Of a stretch of DNA of 38,899 nucleotides, positions 21,343 through 29,819 are shown piece by piece. Origin of the DNA: Pseudomonas sp. TH10 (GTDB lineage: Bacteria; Pseudomonadota; Gammaproteobacteria; Pseudomonadales; Pseudomonadaceae); contig NZ_JAEKEG010000097.1 in the NCBI RefSeq assembly GCF_016651255.1, forward strand, positions 1 through 38,899, given 5' to 3'. Within the stretch, counting starts at the first letter, position 1; each line of letters begins with the position of its first letter. The notes under the pieces were generated by a model. It did no database searches. It worked only from the letters and a program-made list of their open reading frames with translations, and was not told the DNA's origin. A program made the translations under genes and the position numbers.

Positions 21343-22485
21343 GTGATCCGTTGGAAGCATGCAGCATTGCTGGCTCTGGCCATTTTGGCCGCGGGTTGCA
21401 GCAGCAACAGCAAAAAAGAATTGCCACCGGCCGAACTGACCGACTTCAAAGAAGAAGTGGTTCTGCACAAGCAGTGGAGTCGTTCGATCGGTGACGGTCA
21501 GGGCGAAACCTACAACATGCTGGTCCCGGCGATCGATGGCGACACCATCTATGCCGCCGACGTCACCGGTGTGGTGATGTCGATGGATCGCAGCAATGGC
21601 GACGTCAAATGGGAAAAAGATCTTGAGCTGCCAGTTTCCGGCGCCGTTGGCGTGGGTTACGGGCTGGTCATGATCGGCACGCTCAAAGGCGAAATCGTTG
21701 CCCTGGATGCCAGCAGCGGTGAAGAGAAATGGCGCGCTCGCGTGTCCAGCGAAGTCCTCGCGCCGCCTGCCAGCAATGGTGATGTGGTGGTGGTTCAGAC
21801 TCAGGATGATCGTCTGATCGGCCTGGATGCCTCCACCGGTAGCCAACGCTGGGTGTATGACAGCACTCCGGCCGTTCTGACCCTGCGTGGCACCAGTGCT
21901 CCGCTGGTCACCAACCGCCTTGCGGTGGCTGGCCTGTCGACCGGTAAAGTAGTCGCTCTGGACATTTCCAACGGCGTGCCGGTTTGGGAACAACGCATTG
22001 CGATTCCACAGGGTCGTTCGGAACTGGAGCGCGTTGTCGACATCGACGGCGGTCTGCTGCTGTCCGGCGGTACGCTGTACGTTGCCAGCTATCAGGGTCG
22101 CGTTGCGGCACTGGACCTGGAAAGCGGTCGTCAGCTCTGGCAGCGTGATGCTTCCAGCTATGCCGGTGTCGCCCAGGGTTTTGGCAGCGTCTACGTGAGC
22201 CTGTCGTCGGGCACCGTTGAAGGCGTCGACGAACGTTCCACCACAGCCTTGTGGAGCAACGATTCGCTGGCTCGCCGTCAACTGTCGGCTCCGGAAGTGT
22301 TCTCCAGCTATGTTGCAGTGGGTGACCTGGAAGGTTATCTGCACCTGCTGAGTCAGGTTGACGGTCGTTTCGTCGGCCGTGAGCGCATCGACAGCGACGG
22401 CCTGCGTGCCCGTCCGCTGGTGGTGGGTGACACGATTTATGTATATGGCAACAGTGGCAAACTGGAAGCCCTGACCATCAAGTAA
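21343..22485 (+). CDS. bamB: Outer membrane protein assembly factor BamB
   Basis: Lipoprotein of the BAM complex that inserts beta-barrel proteins into the outer membrane. Signal peptide with lipobox LAAGC, lipidated Cys19 with this start. The rest is an eight-bladed PQQ-type beta-propeller with repeated blocks such as VVALDISNGVPVWEQ and VAALDLESGRQLWQ. I chose the GTG at 21343: AAAGGGG (21327-21333) is nine bases upstream, and it matches the P. aeruginosa N-terminus as I remember it. An ATG at 21334 (adding MRD) abuts that motif and overlaps the preceding gene; it is the alternative. Length is 380 or 383 residues. Confidence 0.94.
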   Translation: MIRWKHAALLALAILAAGCSSNSKKELPPAELTDFKEEVVLHKQWSRSIGDGQGETYNMLVPAIDGDTIYAADVTGVVMSMDRSNGDVKWEKDLELPVSGAVGVGYGLVMIGTLKGEIVALDASSGEEKWRARVSSEVLAPPASNGDVVVVQTQDDRLIGLDASTGSQRWVYDSTPAVLTLRGTSAPLVTNRLAVAGLSTGKVVALDISNGVPVWEQRIAIPQGRSELERVVDIDGGLLLSGGTLYVASYQGRVAALDLESGRQLWQRDASSYAGVAQGFGSVYVSLSSGTVEGVDERSTTALWSNDSLARRQLSAPEVFSSYVAVGDLEGYLHLLSQVDGRFVGRERIDSDGLRARPLVVGDTIYVYGNSGKLEALTIK

Positions 22486-22568
22486 CAACTATGCTTGGGG
22501 ATAACACCCCAGGCAGCTTCACTTGTGGAAGTGAACCTGTTCACTCCCACAGTGTTGCCCCGAGCACC

Positions 22569-22599
22569 AGCCGCTGCCTCGCAGCGGCTTTTGTATTTT
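22569..22599 (+). terminator. Probable terminator between bamB and der
   Basis: Stem AGCCGCTGC (22569-22577) and GCAGCGGCT (22581-22589) with loop CTC, followed by TTTGTATTTT. It lies only 26 bases before the der start, so either der has a promoter inside the loop region or the hairpin only attenuates. Two smaller hairpins lie just upstream (TTCACTT/AAGTGAA and GTGAAC/GTTCAC). Confidence 0.6.
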
Positions 22600-22624
22600 C
22601 TGAAATAACGAAGTGGAGAGCCGC

Positions 22625-24094
22625 ATGGTTCCCGTAATCGCCCTGGTGGGCCGACCGAACGTCGGCAAGTCCACCTTGTTCAACCGCCTGACCAGGACTC
22701 GCGACGCCATCGTCGGCGACTTGTCCGGTCTGACCCGTGATCGCCAGTACGGTGAGGCCAAGTGGCAAGGGCGTTCCTACATTCTGGTCGACACCGGTGG
22801 TATCTCCGGTGACGAGCACGGTATGGACGAAAAAATGGCCGAGCAGTCGCTGCTGGCCATTGAAGAAGCAGATGTTGTGCTGTTCCTGGTAGATGCCAAG
22901 GCCGGTTTCACCGCCGCCGACCAGATGATCGCCGAACACCTGCGCAAACGTAACAAGCGCTCGTACGTGGTGGCCAACAAGGTCGACAATATCGACCCGG
23001 AAATGGCCCGCGCTGAATTCGCTCCGCTGGGCATGGGCCACGCGATTCCGATCGCCGGTGCTCATGGTCGTGGCATCACACAGATGCTGGAAATCGCTCT
23101 GGGTGAATTCCCGCGGGACGAAGAAGAGCCGGAAGACGGCGAAGAAGAGATCGTTGCTGAAGGCGAGGAAGCCAAGCGCATTCCTGGCCCAAGCGAAAAA
23201 GACGGGATCAAGATTGCCATCATCGGCCGTCCGAACGTCGGCAAGTCGACTCTGGTCAACCGTATGCTCGGTGAAGACCGGGTTATCGTCTATGACCAGC
23301 CGGGCACCACGCGCGACAGTATCTACATCCCGTTCGAACGGAATGAAGAGAAGTACACGCTGATCGACACCGCCGGTGTGCGCAAGCGCGGCAAGATCCA
23401 CGAAGAAGTCGAAAAGTTCTCCGTGGTCAAAACCCTGCAGGCGATCAAAGACGCCAACGTGGTGATCTTCGTGATGGACGCCCGCGAAGGCGTGGTCGAT
23501 CACGACCTCAACCTGCTGGGCTTCGCCATCGAGTCGGGTCGTGCGCTGGTCATCGCGATCAACAAGTGGGACGGCATGACGCCGAGCGAGCGCGACTTCG
23601 TGAAGGTCGAGCTGCAGCGTCGTCTGTTCTTCGTTGATTACGCCGACATCCACTTCATCTCGGCACTGCACGGTACTGGCGTGGGCAACCTCTACGCCTC
23701 GGTACAGAACTCGTTCAAGTCGGCGGTCACCCGCTGGCCGACCAACCGTCTGACCCAGATTCTCGAAGACGCCGTTGGCGAGCACGCGCCACCGATGGTC
23801 AACAACCGCCGGATCAAGCTGCGTTACGCCCACTTGGGTGGTGCGAACCCGCCGATCATCGTGATCCACGGTAACCAGATCGAGAAAGTGCCGAAGTCAT
23901 ATGTACGCTATCTGGAGAACACTTACCGCCGTGTGCTGAAGCTGGTCGGTACGCCGATCCGCATCGAGTTCAAGGGCGGCGACAACCCGTTCGAAGGCAA
24001 AAAAACCACGCTGACAGACCGCCAGGTCAACAAGAAGCGTCGTTTGATGTCGCACCACAAGAAAGCTGACAAGAAGCGCCGCGACAAGCGCTGA
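22625..24094 (+). CDS. der: Ribosome biogenesis GTPase Der
   Basis: Tandem-GTPase protein (EngA) needed for 50S subunit maturation. The protein has 489 residues. The first G domain starts [15 protein letters not shown] (P-loop 9-16) and carries DTGGI. An acidic linker ([11 protein letters not shown]) precedes the second G domain, with a second [16 protein letters not shown] and INKWD. A KH-like C-terminal domain ends in a very basic tail ([10 protein letters not shown]). The ATG at 22625 follows GGAG; an in-frame GTG at 22613 is less likely. Confidence 0.97.
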   Translation: MVPVIALVGRPNVGKSTLFNRLTRTRDAIVGDLSGLTRDRQYGEAKWQGRSYILVDTGGISGDEHGMDEKMAEQSLLAIEEADVVLFLVDAKAGFTAADQMIAEHLRKRNKRSYVVANKVDNIDPEMARAEFAPLGMGHAIPIAGAHGRGITQMLEIALGEFPRDEEEPEDGEEEIVAEGEEAKRIPGPSEKDGIKIAIIGRPNVGKSTLVNRMLGEDRVIVYDQPGTTRDSIYIPFERNEEKYTLIDTAGVRKRGKIHEEVEKFSVVKTLQAIKDANVVIFVMDAREGVVDHDLNLLGFAIESGRALVIAINKWDGMTPSERDFVKVELQRRLFFVDYADIHFISALHGTGVGNLYASVQNSFKSAVTRWPTNRLTQILEDAVGEHAPPMVNNRRIKLRYAHLGGANPPIIVIHGNQIEKVPKSYVRYLENTYRRVLKLVGTPIRIEFKGGDNPFEGKKTTLTDRQVNKKRRLMSHHKKADKKRRDKR

Positions 24095-24110
24095 TTCAAG
24101 GCTTGTCCGG

Positions 24111-24205
24111 CTCCTGTGGGAGCGGGCTTGCCCGCGATGAACGAAAACGCGGTGTATCTGTTACATCGTGGTGTGGCCATCGCGGGCAAGCCACGCTCCC
24201 ACAGG
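24111..24205. repeat. REP doublet, GTGGGAGCGGGCTTGCCCGCGAT class
   Basis: Facing arms at 24111-24139 (CTCCTGTGGGAGCGGGCTTG, then CCCGCGATG) and 24177-24205 (CCATCGCGGGCAAGCCACGC, then TCCCACAGG). The spacer is about 37 bases. It lies directly after der and just before the next terminator. Confidence 0.83.
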
Positions 24206-24215
24206 ATCGGGTTCC

Positions 24216-24244
24216 AAAAAGGGCGCTTATGGCGCCCTTTTTTT
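24216..24244 (+). terminator. Rho-independent terminator after der
   Basis: AAAAAGGGCGC (24216-24226) pairs with GCGCCCTTTTT (24232-24242) around loop TTATG, with further T residues. It works in both directions. Confidence 0.9.
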
Positions 24245-24318
24245 ATGGGCGCCGTATGGGCTATCCTCGGGCTCTCCCGCGCCGCCGTTAGAGCCGGGTG
24301 CAGAGCAGGGAATCACCG

Positions 24319-25467
24319 ATGATCACCAGTAAGCTGCCGAATGTCGGCATCACTATCTTCACTCAGATGTCGCAGCTCGCGGCGCAAACCGGCGCGCTGA
24401 ACCTGTCCCAGGGTTTTCCCGATTTCGATGCCCCGCAGGCGCTGTGCGACGCGGTCGGCCGGCACATCGCCCAGGGCCACAACCAGTACTCGCCAATGAC
24501 CGGCCTGCCGGCCTTGCGCCAGCAGGTAGCTACCAAGATCGCTCGCAGCTACGGTATCAACGTCGATGCCGACAATGAGGTGACGATTACCCCGGGCGCC
24601 ACCCAGGCGATCTTCTGCGCGATCCAGGCGGTTATCAACAGCGGCGACGAAGTCATCGTATTCGACCCGTGCTACGACAGTTATGAACCGTCGGTCGAGC
24701 TGGCCGGCGGTCGTTGTGTGCACGTGCAGCTGGGGCTGGATGATTTCGCCATCGACTTCCAGAAACTCGCTGAAGCCATTACGCCGCGTACGCGGATGAT
24801 CGTCATCAATACCCCGCACAACCCGAGCGGCGCACTGATCAGTCGAGCGGAACTCGATCAACTGGCAGCGCTTATCCGCGATCGTGACATTTACCTGATC
24901 AGTGACGAAGTCTACGAACACCTGGTGTTCGACGGCGTGCCCCACGTCAGCGTGCTTGCCCACGAAGAACTGTATCAACGTGCGTTCGTGGTCAGCTCGT
25001 TCGGCAAGACCTACCACGTCACTGGCTGGAAAACCGGCTACGTCGTCGCACCGCCGGCGCTGACTGCCGAGCTGCGCAAAGTCCATCAGTACGTCAGTTT
25101 CTGCGGCGTCACCCCGCTGCAATACGCTTTGGCTGATTACATGGCCGAGCATCCCGAACATGTCGAGGAGCTGCCGGCGTTCTATCAGGCCAAGCGCGAC
25201 CTGTTTTGCGATTTGCTGGCGCCCTCGCGATTCAGCTTCAAACGGGTCGCGGGCACTTATTTCCAGCTGGTCGACTATTCGCAGATTCGTCCGGACCTCA
25301 ATGACGTCGACATGGCGCTTTGGATGACCCGCGAACACGGCGTGGCCAGTATCCCGATCTCGGTGTTCTACCAGAGCCCGCCCGCAGGCCAGCGCCTGAT
25401 ACGCCTGTGCTTCGCCAAACGCGAGGAGACCCTGCGTGAAGCAGCGGAAAAACTATGCGTGATCTGA
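24319..25467 (+). CDS. Pyridoxal phosphate-dependent methionine/glutamine-type aminotransferase (YbdL-like)
   Basis: Class I/II aminotransferase of the YbdL/kynurenine aminotransferase III group. Family members transaminate methionine, glutamine or aromatic amino acids with 2-oxo acids; the exact substrate is not shown by the sequence. The protein has 382 residues with NLSQGFPDFDAP near the start, INTPHNPSGA, SDEVYEH, and PLP Lys230 in SSFGKTYHVTGWKTGY. The ATG at 24319 has AGGGA upstream. Its last 13 bases overlap the amidase gene, so the two are coupled. Together they fit the transaminase/omega-amidase pair that recycles oxo-acid amides formed during methionine salvage or glutamine transamination. 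Confidence 0.9.
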   Translation: MITSKLPNVGITIFTQMSQLAAQTGALNLSQGFPDFDAPQALCDAVGRHIAQGHNQYSPMTGLPALRQQVATKIARSYGINVDADNEVTITPGATQAIFCAIQAVINSGDEVIVFDPCYDSYEPSVELAGGRCVHVQLGLDDFAIDFQKLAEAITPRTRMIVINTPHNPSGALISRAELDQLAALIRDRDIYLISDEVYEHLVFDGVPHVSVLAHEELYQRAFVVSSFGKTYHVTGWKTGYVVAPPALTAELRKVHQYVSFCGVTPLQYALADYMAEHPEHVEELPAFYQAKRDLFCDLLAPSRFSFKRVAGTYFQLVDYSQIRPDLNDVDMALWMTREHGVASIPISVFYQSPPAGQRLIRLCFAKREETLREAAEKLCVI

Positions 25468-26246
25468 GTGCCTTGCCGAACCTGACCATCGCGTTGGTCC
25501 AGACCACGCTCGCCTGGCATGACCGCCAGGCCAACCTGGAGCACTTCGAGCAGTTGCTGGAGCAGGCGCGTGGCGCCGACCTGATCATCCTGCCGGAAAT
25601 GTTCACCACCGGTTTCTCCATGGAATCCCAGACCCTGGCCGAGCCGGAGAACGGCCCCACCAGCAAATGGCTGCGGCTGCAGGCGGCGAAGTTCGACGCG
25701 GTGATTACCGGCAGTGTCATCGTGCAAGCCAGTGATGGCAGCCATCGCAATCGCCTGTTATGGGCGCGCCCGGACGGCGAGGTGCTGCACTACGACAAGC
25801 GCCATCTGTTTCGCATGGCGGGTGAGCACAACCACTACACCCCGGGCGAGCGTCAGGTGCAGTTCGAATTGAAAGGCTGGCGGGTGCGGCCGCTGATTTG
25901 TTATGACTTGCGATTCCCGGTCTGGAGCCGGGACGCGCAGGACACCGACCTGCTGCTGTACACCGCAAACTGGCCTGGTGCACGGCGCCAGCACTGGAAC
26001 CGCTTGCTGCCGGCGCGGGCGATTGAAAACCTGTGTTATGTCGCGGCGGTGAATCGAGTGGGCACCGACGGCAAGGGCTTTGCCTACACCGGGGACAGCC
26101 AGGTGCTGGATTTCCAGGGTGAGACGTTGCTGGGCGCGGGGGAGGCCGATGGAGTGTTTCAGGTGGTGCTGGATGCGGCGGAGCTGGCGGCCTACCGCAC
26201 GCGGTTTCCAGCGAATCTGGATGCGGATACGTTCGAGTTCACCTGA
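25455..26246 (+). CDS. Nitrilase-family amidohydrolase, probable omega-amidase (YafV-like)
   Basis: Carbon-nitrogen hydrolase with the complete catalytic triad: Glu48 (ILPEMF), Lys115 (YDKRHLF) and Cys149 (LICYDLRFP). At 263 residues it is the size of YafV and Nit2, which hydrolyse alpha-ketoglutaramate or alpha-ketosuccinamate to the oxo acid and ammonia. The gene overlaps the aminotransferase that would make such amides, which supports the omega-amidase assignment over a plain nitrilase. The substrate is inference. Confidence 0.9.
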   Translation: MRDLSALPNLTIALVQTTLAWHDRQANLEHFEQLLEQARGADLIILPEMFTTGFSMESQTLAEPENGPTSKWLRLQAAKFDAVITGSVIVQASDGSHRNRLLWARPDGEVLHYDKRHLFRMAGEHNHYTPGERQVQFELKGWRVRPLICYDLRFPVWSRDAQDTDLLLYTANWPGARRQHWNRLLPARAIENLCYVAAVNRVGTDGKGFAYTGDSQVLDFQGETLLGAGEADGVFQVVLDAAELAAYRTRFPANLDADTFEFT

Positions 26247-26251
26247 GACCG

Positions 26252-26385
26252 GAAAAGATCGCAGCCTTCGGCAGCTCCTACAGGGGACCGCATTCCAGGG
26301 CAGGATAGGCCCGAAAAGATCGCAGCCTTCGGCAGCTCCTACAGGAAACGCATTCCAGGGCAGGAACTGCCGAAGGCTGCGATCT
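26252..26385. repeat. REP-like repeats: 61-base tandem unit plus inverted arm
   Basis: GAAAAGATCGCAGCCTTCGG (continuing CAGCTCCTACAGG) occurs at 26252-26284 and again at 26313-26345, a 61-base period. Both copies are followed by CGCATTCCAGGGCAGGA. An inverted arm GGAACTGCCGAAGGCTGCGA (26363-26382) closes the second unit with one mismatch. The same family, with the same CGCATTCC loop, occurs at 34690-34762. Confidence 0.82.
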
Positions 26386-26410
26386 CTTGATCTTCAAACA
26401 GCACAAACAA

Positions 26411-26444
26411 AAAAGGCCCCGAAGTTCGCACTTCGGGGCCTTTT
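26411..26444. terminator. Bidirectional terminator between the amidase and leuA
   Basis: A perfect 14-base stem AAAAGGCCCCGAAG (26411-26424) and CTTCGGGGCCTTTT (26431-26444) with a six-base loop. It serves the converging ends of the amidase gene and leuA. Confidence 0.92.
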
Positions 26445-26460
26445 GCGTTTCAGCGAACGC

Positions 26461-28140
26461 TTATGCCGCCTTTGCTTCCGGCTGGCTCAACGATCGGTTC
26501 AGCGCGCTGAACAGCGCCTTGAAGCTGGCCGTGGTGATGTTTTCGTCGATGCCCACGCCGTGCACTGCACGCTCGCCGTTCACACGCAGCTCGATGTAGG
26601 CCGCCGCTTTGGCATTGGTGCCCGCGCCGATCGCGTGTTCGTTGTAGTCCATGATTTCCACCGGAACCGGCAGACCAGCCACCAGTGCTTCCAGCGCACC
26701 GTTGCCCTTGCCGCGCCAATGCAGGTTGGTTTCGCCCTGACCCTGGCTTGCCACTTCCACTTCGACGTTGCTGTTGCCGTTTTCTTCCTGCAGGCGATGG
26801 CTGACCAGCGCGTACGGGGTGTTGGCTTGCAAGTATTCGCTGATCAGCAACGAATGGATCTGCTTGGCGGTCATCTCCAGGCCCAGGCGGTCGGTTTCAC
26901 GCTGCACGACCTGGCTGAACTCGATCTGCATACGACGTGGCAGGCTGATGCCGTATTCCTGCTCCAGCAAGTAAGCGATGCCGCCCTTGCCCGACTGGCT
27001 GTTGACGCGGATCACCGCTTCGTAGCTGCGGCCGATATCGGCCGGGTCGATCGGCAAGTACGGCACTTCCCAAAGAGCGTCCGGTTTCTGCTGAGAGAAG
27101 CCTTTGCGGATGGCATCCTGGTGTGAGCCGGAGAACGCGGTGTGCACCAGGTCGCCAACGTACGGGTGACGCGGGTGAACTTGAATCTGGTTGCACTCTT
27201 CGACGACTTTGCGCACGCCGTCGATGTCGGAGAAGTCCAGCTGAGGGTCGAGACCCTGGGTGTACATGTTCAGGGCAACGGTGACGAGGTCGACGTTGCC
27301 GGTACGCTCGCCGTTGCCGAACAGGCAGCCTTCGACGCGATCGGCACCAGCCATCAGGCCCAGCTCGGTGGCAGCGACGCCAGTGCCACGGTCGTTGTGC
27401 GTGTGCAGGCTGATGATCACGCTGTCACGACGATTGATGTTGCGGCCGAACCACTCGATCTGATCGGCGTAGATGTTCGGCGTTGCGCATTCAACGGTGG
27501 CCGGCAGGTTGAGGATCATCTTGTGCTCAGGCGTCGGGTTCCACACCTCGATTACCGCATCACAGACTTCCTTGGCGAACTCCAGCTCAGTGGCGCTGAA
27601 GGTTTCCGGCGAGTATTCGAAGGTCCACTCGGTGTCTGGCTGCATCGCCGCGTATTTGACGAACAGCTTGGCCGCGTTGACGGCGATGGCCTTGATGCCG
27701 TCCTTGTCTTGGTTGAAGACGATGCGACGGAAAGACGGCGAGGTAGCGTTGTACAAGTGAACGATGGCTTTCTTCGCGCCGCGCAGGGATTCGAAGGTGC
27801 GCTCGATCAGGTCTTCACGGCCCTGGGTCAGCACCTGGATGGTGGTGTCGTCCGGGATGTGGTTGCCTTCGATCAGGGTACGCACAAAGTCGAAGTCGGT
27901 TTGCGAAGCAGCCGGGAACGAGGCTTCGATTTCCTTCACGCCGACCTGCACCAGCGTTTTCCAGAAGCGCAGCTTCTTGACCGCGTCCATCGGCTCGATC
28001 AGCGACTGGTTGCCGTCACGCAGGTCGGAGCTGCACCAGATCGGCGCGGCGTCGATGGTTTTCGACGGCCAGGTACGATCCGGCAGGTTGATGACGGGGA
28101 ACGCGCGGTATTTCGAAGACGGATCTTTGAGCATGCTCAT
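26461..28140 (-). CDS. leuA: 2-isopropylmalate synthase LeuA (type II, LeuA2 family)
   Basis: First committed enzyme of leucine synthesis, condensing acetyl-CoA with 2-oxoisovalerate. The protein has 559 residues, the length of the long proteobacterial/actinobacterial form. It begins [15 protein letters not shown]. The barrel holds [13 protein letters not shown] (metal Asp), [13 protein letters not shown] (metal His pair) and [14 protein letters not shown]. The C-terminal part has the LeuA regulatory fold expected for leucine feedback. The ATG at 28140 has AAGGAAT nine bases upstream. The frame runs open further upstream, but that part is not conserved-looking and overlaps a better candidate, a short leader ORF. 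Confidence 0.96.
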   Translation of the reverse strand: MSMLKDPSSKYRAFPVINLPDRTWPSKTIDAAPIWCSSDLRDGNQSLIEPMDAVKKLRFWKTLVQVGVKEIEASFPAASQTDFDFVRTLIEGNHIPDDTTIQVLTQGREDLIERTFESLRGAKKAIVHLYNATSPSFRRIVFNQDKDGIKAIAVNAAKLFVKYAAMQPDTEWTFEYSPETFSATELEFAKEVCDAVIEVWNPTPEHKMILNLPATVECATPNIYADQIEWFGRNINRRDSVIISLHTHNDRGTGVAATELGLMAGADRVEGCLFGNGERTGNVDLVTVALNMYTQGLDPQLDFSDIDGVRKVVEECNQIQVHPRHPYVGDLVHTAFSGSHQDAIRKGFSQQKPDALWEVPYLPIDPADIGRSYEAVIRVNSQSGKGGIAYLLEQEYGISLPRRMQIEFSQVVQRETDRLGLEMTAKQIHSLLISEYLQANTPYALVSHRLQEENGNSNVEVEVASQGQGETNLHWRGKGNGALEALVAGLPVPVEIMDYNEHAIGAGTNAKAAAYIELRVNGERAVHGVGIDENITTASFKALFSALNRSLSQPEAKAA

Positions 28141-28229
28141 CGGGAAATTCCTTATTGTCTGGGCCGAAAAGAGGCGGCCTGCCGGTGTGACGAATCTTCT
28201 TGGAAAAGCGTAGGACGAGGCGTAGCGAT

Positions 28230-28307
28230 TCAGCCTGGCAGTCGTGCGCTGACGAGGCACAGGCTGCGGTGCTGGCGAAGCTGAATGAGGGTGTGAGAGG
28301 TTTTCAT
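28230..28307 (-). CDS. Candidate leuA leader peptide, 25 residues
   Basis: A short ORF on the minus strand from ATG at 28307 to TGA at 28230, ending 89 bases before the leuA ATG. It begins [13 protein letters not shown] and ends [12 protein letters not shown]. Five of 25 residues are Leu and four are Arg. A promoter-like pair lies immediately upstream. The RNA encoding the C-terminal codons folds on itself (AGCCTG at 28265-28260 with CAGGCT at 28237-28232) and can also pair downstream, as in attenuation leaders. That this peptide senses leucine or another amino acid is inference. Confidence 0.55.
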   Translation of the reverse strand: MKTSHTLIQLRQHRSLCLVSARLPG

Positions 28308-28314
28308 GCCCTCA

Positions 28315-28343
28315 ACCCTAACCGCGAGGGGAAAGGATGGCAA
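28315..28343 (-). promoter_or_regulatory. Candidate promoter of the leuA leader
   Basis: Read on the minus strand: -35 TTGCCA (28343-28338), 17-base spacer, -10 TAGGGT (28320-28315). Seven bases separate the -10 from the A of the leader ATG, so transcription would start at or next to that ATG. The leuA to L,D-transpeptidase gap (28141-28503) otherwise holds only the leader ORF and, at 28436-28451, a small GCGGT/ACCGC hairpin without T-run; I see nothing else in it. Confidence 0.5.
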
Positions 28344-28503
28344 GCGGTCGAAAAAAATTGAGAGGAATACTCTTGGGCAAGCTTTTAGCGAGATTTAATT
28401 GCTTGGATCAGCCCTGATTGTTCTAATAATTGCTGGCGGTTTAAACACCGCGCAATCGAACTGGCGTGCTTTGCACTTTCCAGGTCTGGGTTGCAATGGG
28501 CCG

Positions 28504-29010
28504 TTAAGGGCGGATTTCGACCATCGTGCCGTCCGGCACCAGGCTCCACACTTCGCGCATATCAACGTTGCGCATGGCGACGCAGCCGTCGGTCCAGTCG
28601 AGGGTGTGGAACAGGTCTTCCGGGGTTTCTTCCGAATCCGGCGTGCCGTGGATCATGATCATCCCGCCAGGTTCGACGCCTTCACGTCGGGCGCGTGCAG
28701 AATCGCTGATGTTCGGATAGGAAATGTGCATCGACAGGTTGAATTTGTCGCTGGTCTTGCGCCAGTCGATCCAATAGAAGCCTTCCGGTGTGCGCTTGTC
28801 GCCTTCAATCAGTTTCGGACCTTTTTTCGCGCCTTTGCCCAGGGAAATGCGATAGGTCTTCAGCGGCTTGCCGTCGGCGATCAACTGCAGTTGATGAGCC
28901 GATTTGAGCACCAGCACTTTTTCGATCGGTTTGCCATCCAGGGTCACCACGGTGGAAGCCTGGGACACGGCAATGAACGACAGGCAGAACAGGGCAAGCA
29001 ACCAGCGCAT
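28504..29010 (-). CDS. Secreted L,D-transpeptidase (YkuD domain)
   Basis: Periplasmic enzyme of the YkuD fold; such enzymes form or remodel 3-3 cross-links in peptidoglycan or attach lipoproteins to it. The protein has 168 residues: a signal peptide of about 18 residues ending SQA, then a single YkuD domain. The catalytic motif is present, with His121 (IMIHGTPDS) and Cys143 (DWTDGCVAMRNVDM). There is no peptidoglycan-binding LysM domain, so it is a minimal member. AGGGA lies 11 bases before the ATG. Which reaction it performs cannot be told from the sequence. Confidence 0.9.
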   Translation of the reverse strand: MRWLLALFCLSFIAVSQASTVVTLDGKPIEKVLVLKSAHQLQLIADGKPLKTYRISLGKGAKKGPKLIEGDKRTPEGFYWIDWRKTSDKFNLSMHISYPNISDSARARREGVEPGGMIMIHGTPDSEETPEDLFHTLDWTDGCVAMRNVDMREVWSLVPDGTMVEIRP

Positions 29011-29120
29011 TAAAACGATATCCCTAAGAGGTGTTGCGACTATCTAATTGTAGGTGCTGCCTCAGGCTTGAGCCGCAGGCGGACGATCTTTTGCTTTTGC
29101 AAAAAATTTCACATTCCGAA

Positions 29121-29672
29121 TCAAATAATGACAGGCTGCACCAACGGCGGAATCGATTCCGAACGAACCGGATACTCCTCAACACGCCGATCAGCGAAGA
29201 AGCATTCTAAGGTACGTCCCACCGTGCGGAAAGCCAGCTCGTCCCAAGGAATGTCGGCTTCGTCGAATAGTTGCACTTCGAGGCTCTCGGGGCCGGCAGA
29301 AAAGTCCAGATCGACCAGCTCGGCGCGAAAGAACACATGCACCTGACTGATGTGCGGCACGTCGATCAATGTGTAGATGCTCAGGTTGCGCACCCGCGCG
29401 CAAGCTTCCTCGGCGGTTTCGCGGATGGCGGCCTGTTCGATGGTCTCGCCGTTTTCCATGAAACCTGCGGGCAACGTCCAGTAGCCGAGGCGCGGTTCAA
29501 TGGCGCGGCGGCACAGCAACACCTTCGTGCCCCAGGTTGCGACACAACCGGCGACGATGTTGGGATTCTGATAGTGAATGGTCTGACAGCTATCACAGAC
29601 AAATCGCAGCCGCGAATCGCCTTCGGGAATGCGCTGGGTGACCGGGTTACCGCACTGGCTGCAAAATTTCAT
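29121..29672 (-). CDS. NUDIX hydrolase with N-terminal zinc ribbon
   Basis: Nucleoside-diphosphate-linked hydrolase of 183 residues; the substrate is unknown. The N-terminus (MKFCSQCGNPV and FVCDSCQTIHY) is a four-cysteine zinc ribbon like that of the Nudix_N_2 group. The NUDIX box runs from GFMENGE to RETAEEACA: the metal-binding Glu residues are kept, but the usual Gly near the end of the box is Cys. The ATG at 29672 gives the family N-terminus. The open frame extends to 29804, but that part is proline/cysteine-poor-quality coding and overlaps the intergenic region. It diverges from another NUDIX gene 147 bases away. Confidence 0.88.
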   Translation of the reverse strand: MKFCSQCGNPVTQRIPEGDSRLRFVCDSCQTIHYQNPNIVAGCVATWGTKVLLCRRAIEPRLGYWTLPAGFMENGETIEQAAIRETAEEACARVRNLSIYTLIDVPHISQVHVFFRAELVDLDFSAGPESLEVQLFDEADIPWDELAFRTVGRTLECFFADRRVEEYPVRSESIPPLVQPVII

Positions 29673-29819
29673 GCTGGGGTTCCTGAATGCTGCGCCTATC
29701 TTGGCGTGCAGCGGTGTCGGTCGGCAAGTTGTCGTTTCGCGACACGACAGGTTTCGGGGGCTTGGGCGCTCGCATTGATTGGTGCATGATGCGGGGTAAG
29801 GCACAGATCGAGAACACTC

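Noticed and set aside
26252..26385. CRISPR-like array
   Set aside because: Only two direct copies with one inverted arm and non-unique interior; typical REP organisation, and no cas genes are near.
26080..27126. Plus-strand open frame running through the amidase end, the repeats and the leuA end
   Set aside because: It crosses a strong bidirectional terminator and REP repeats and is antisense to leuA; not a gene.
28141..28260. Extension of leuA by 40 residues upstream of 28140
   Set aside because: The extension lacks a ribosome binding site, does not match LeuA N-termini and overlaps the better-supported leader ORF in another frame.
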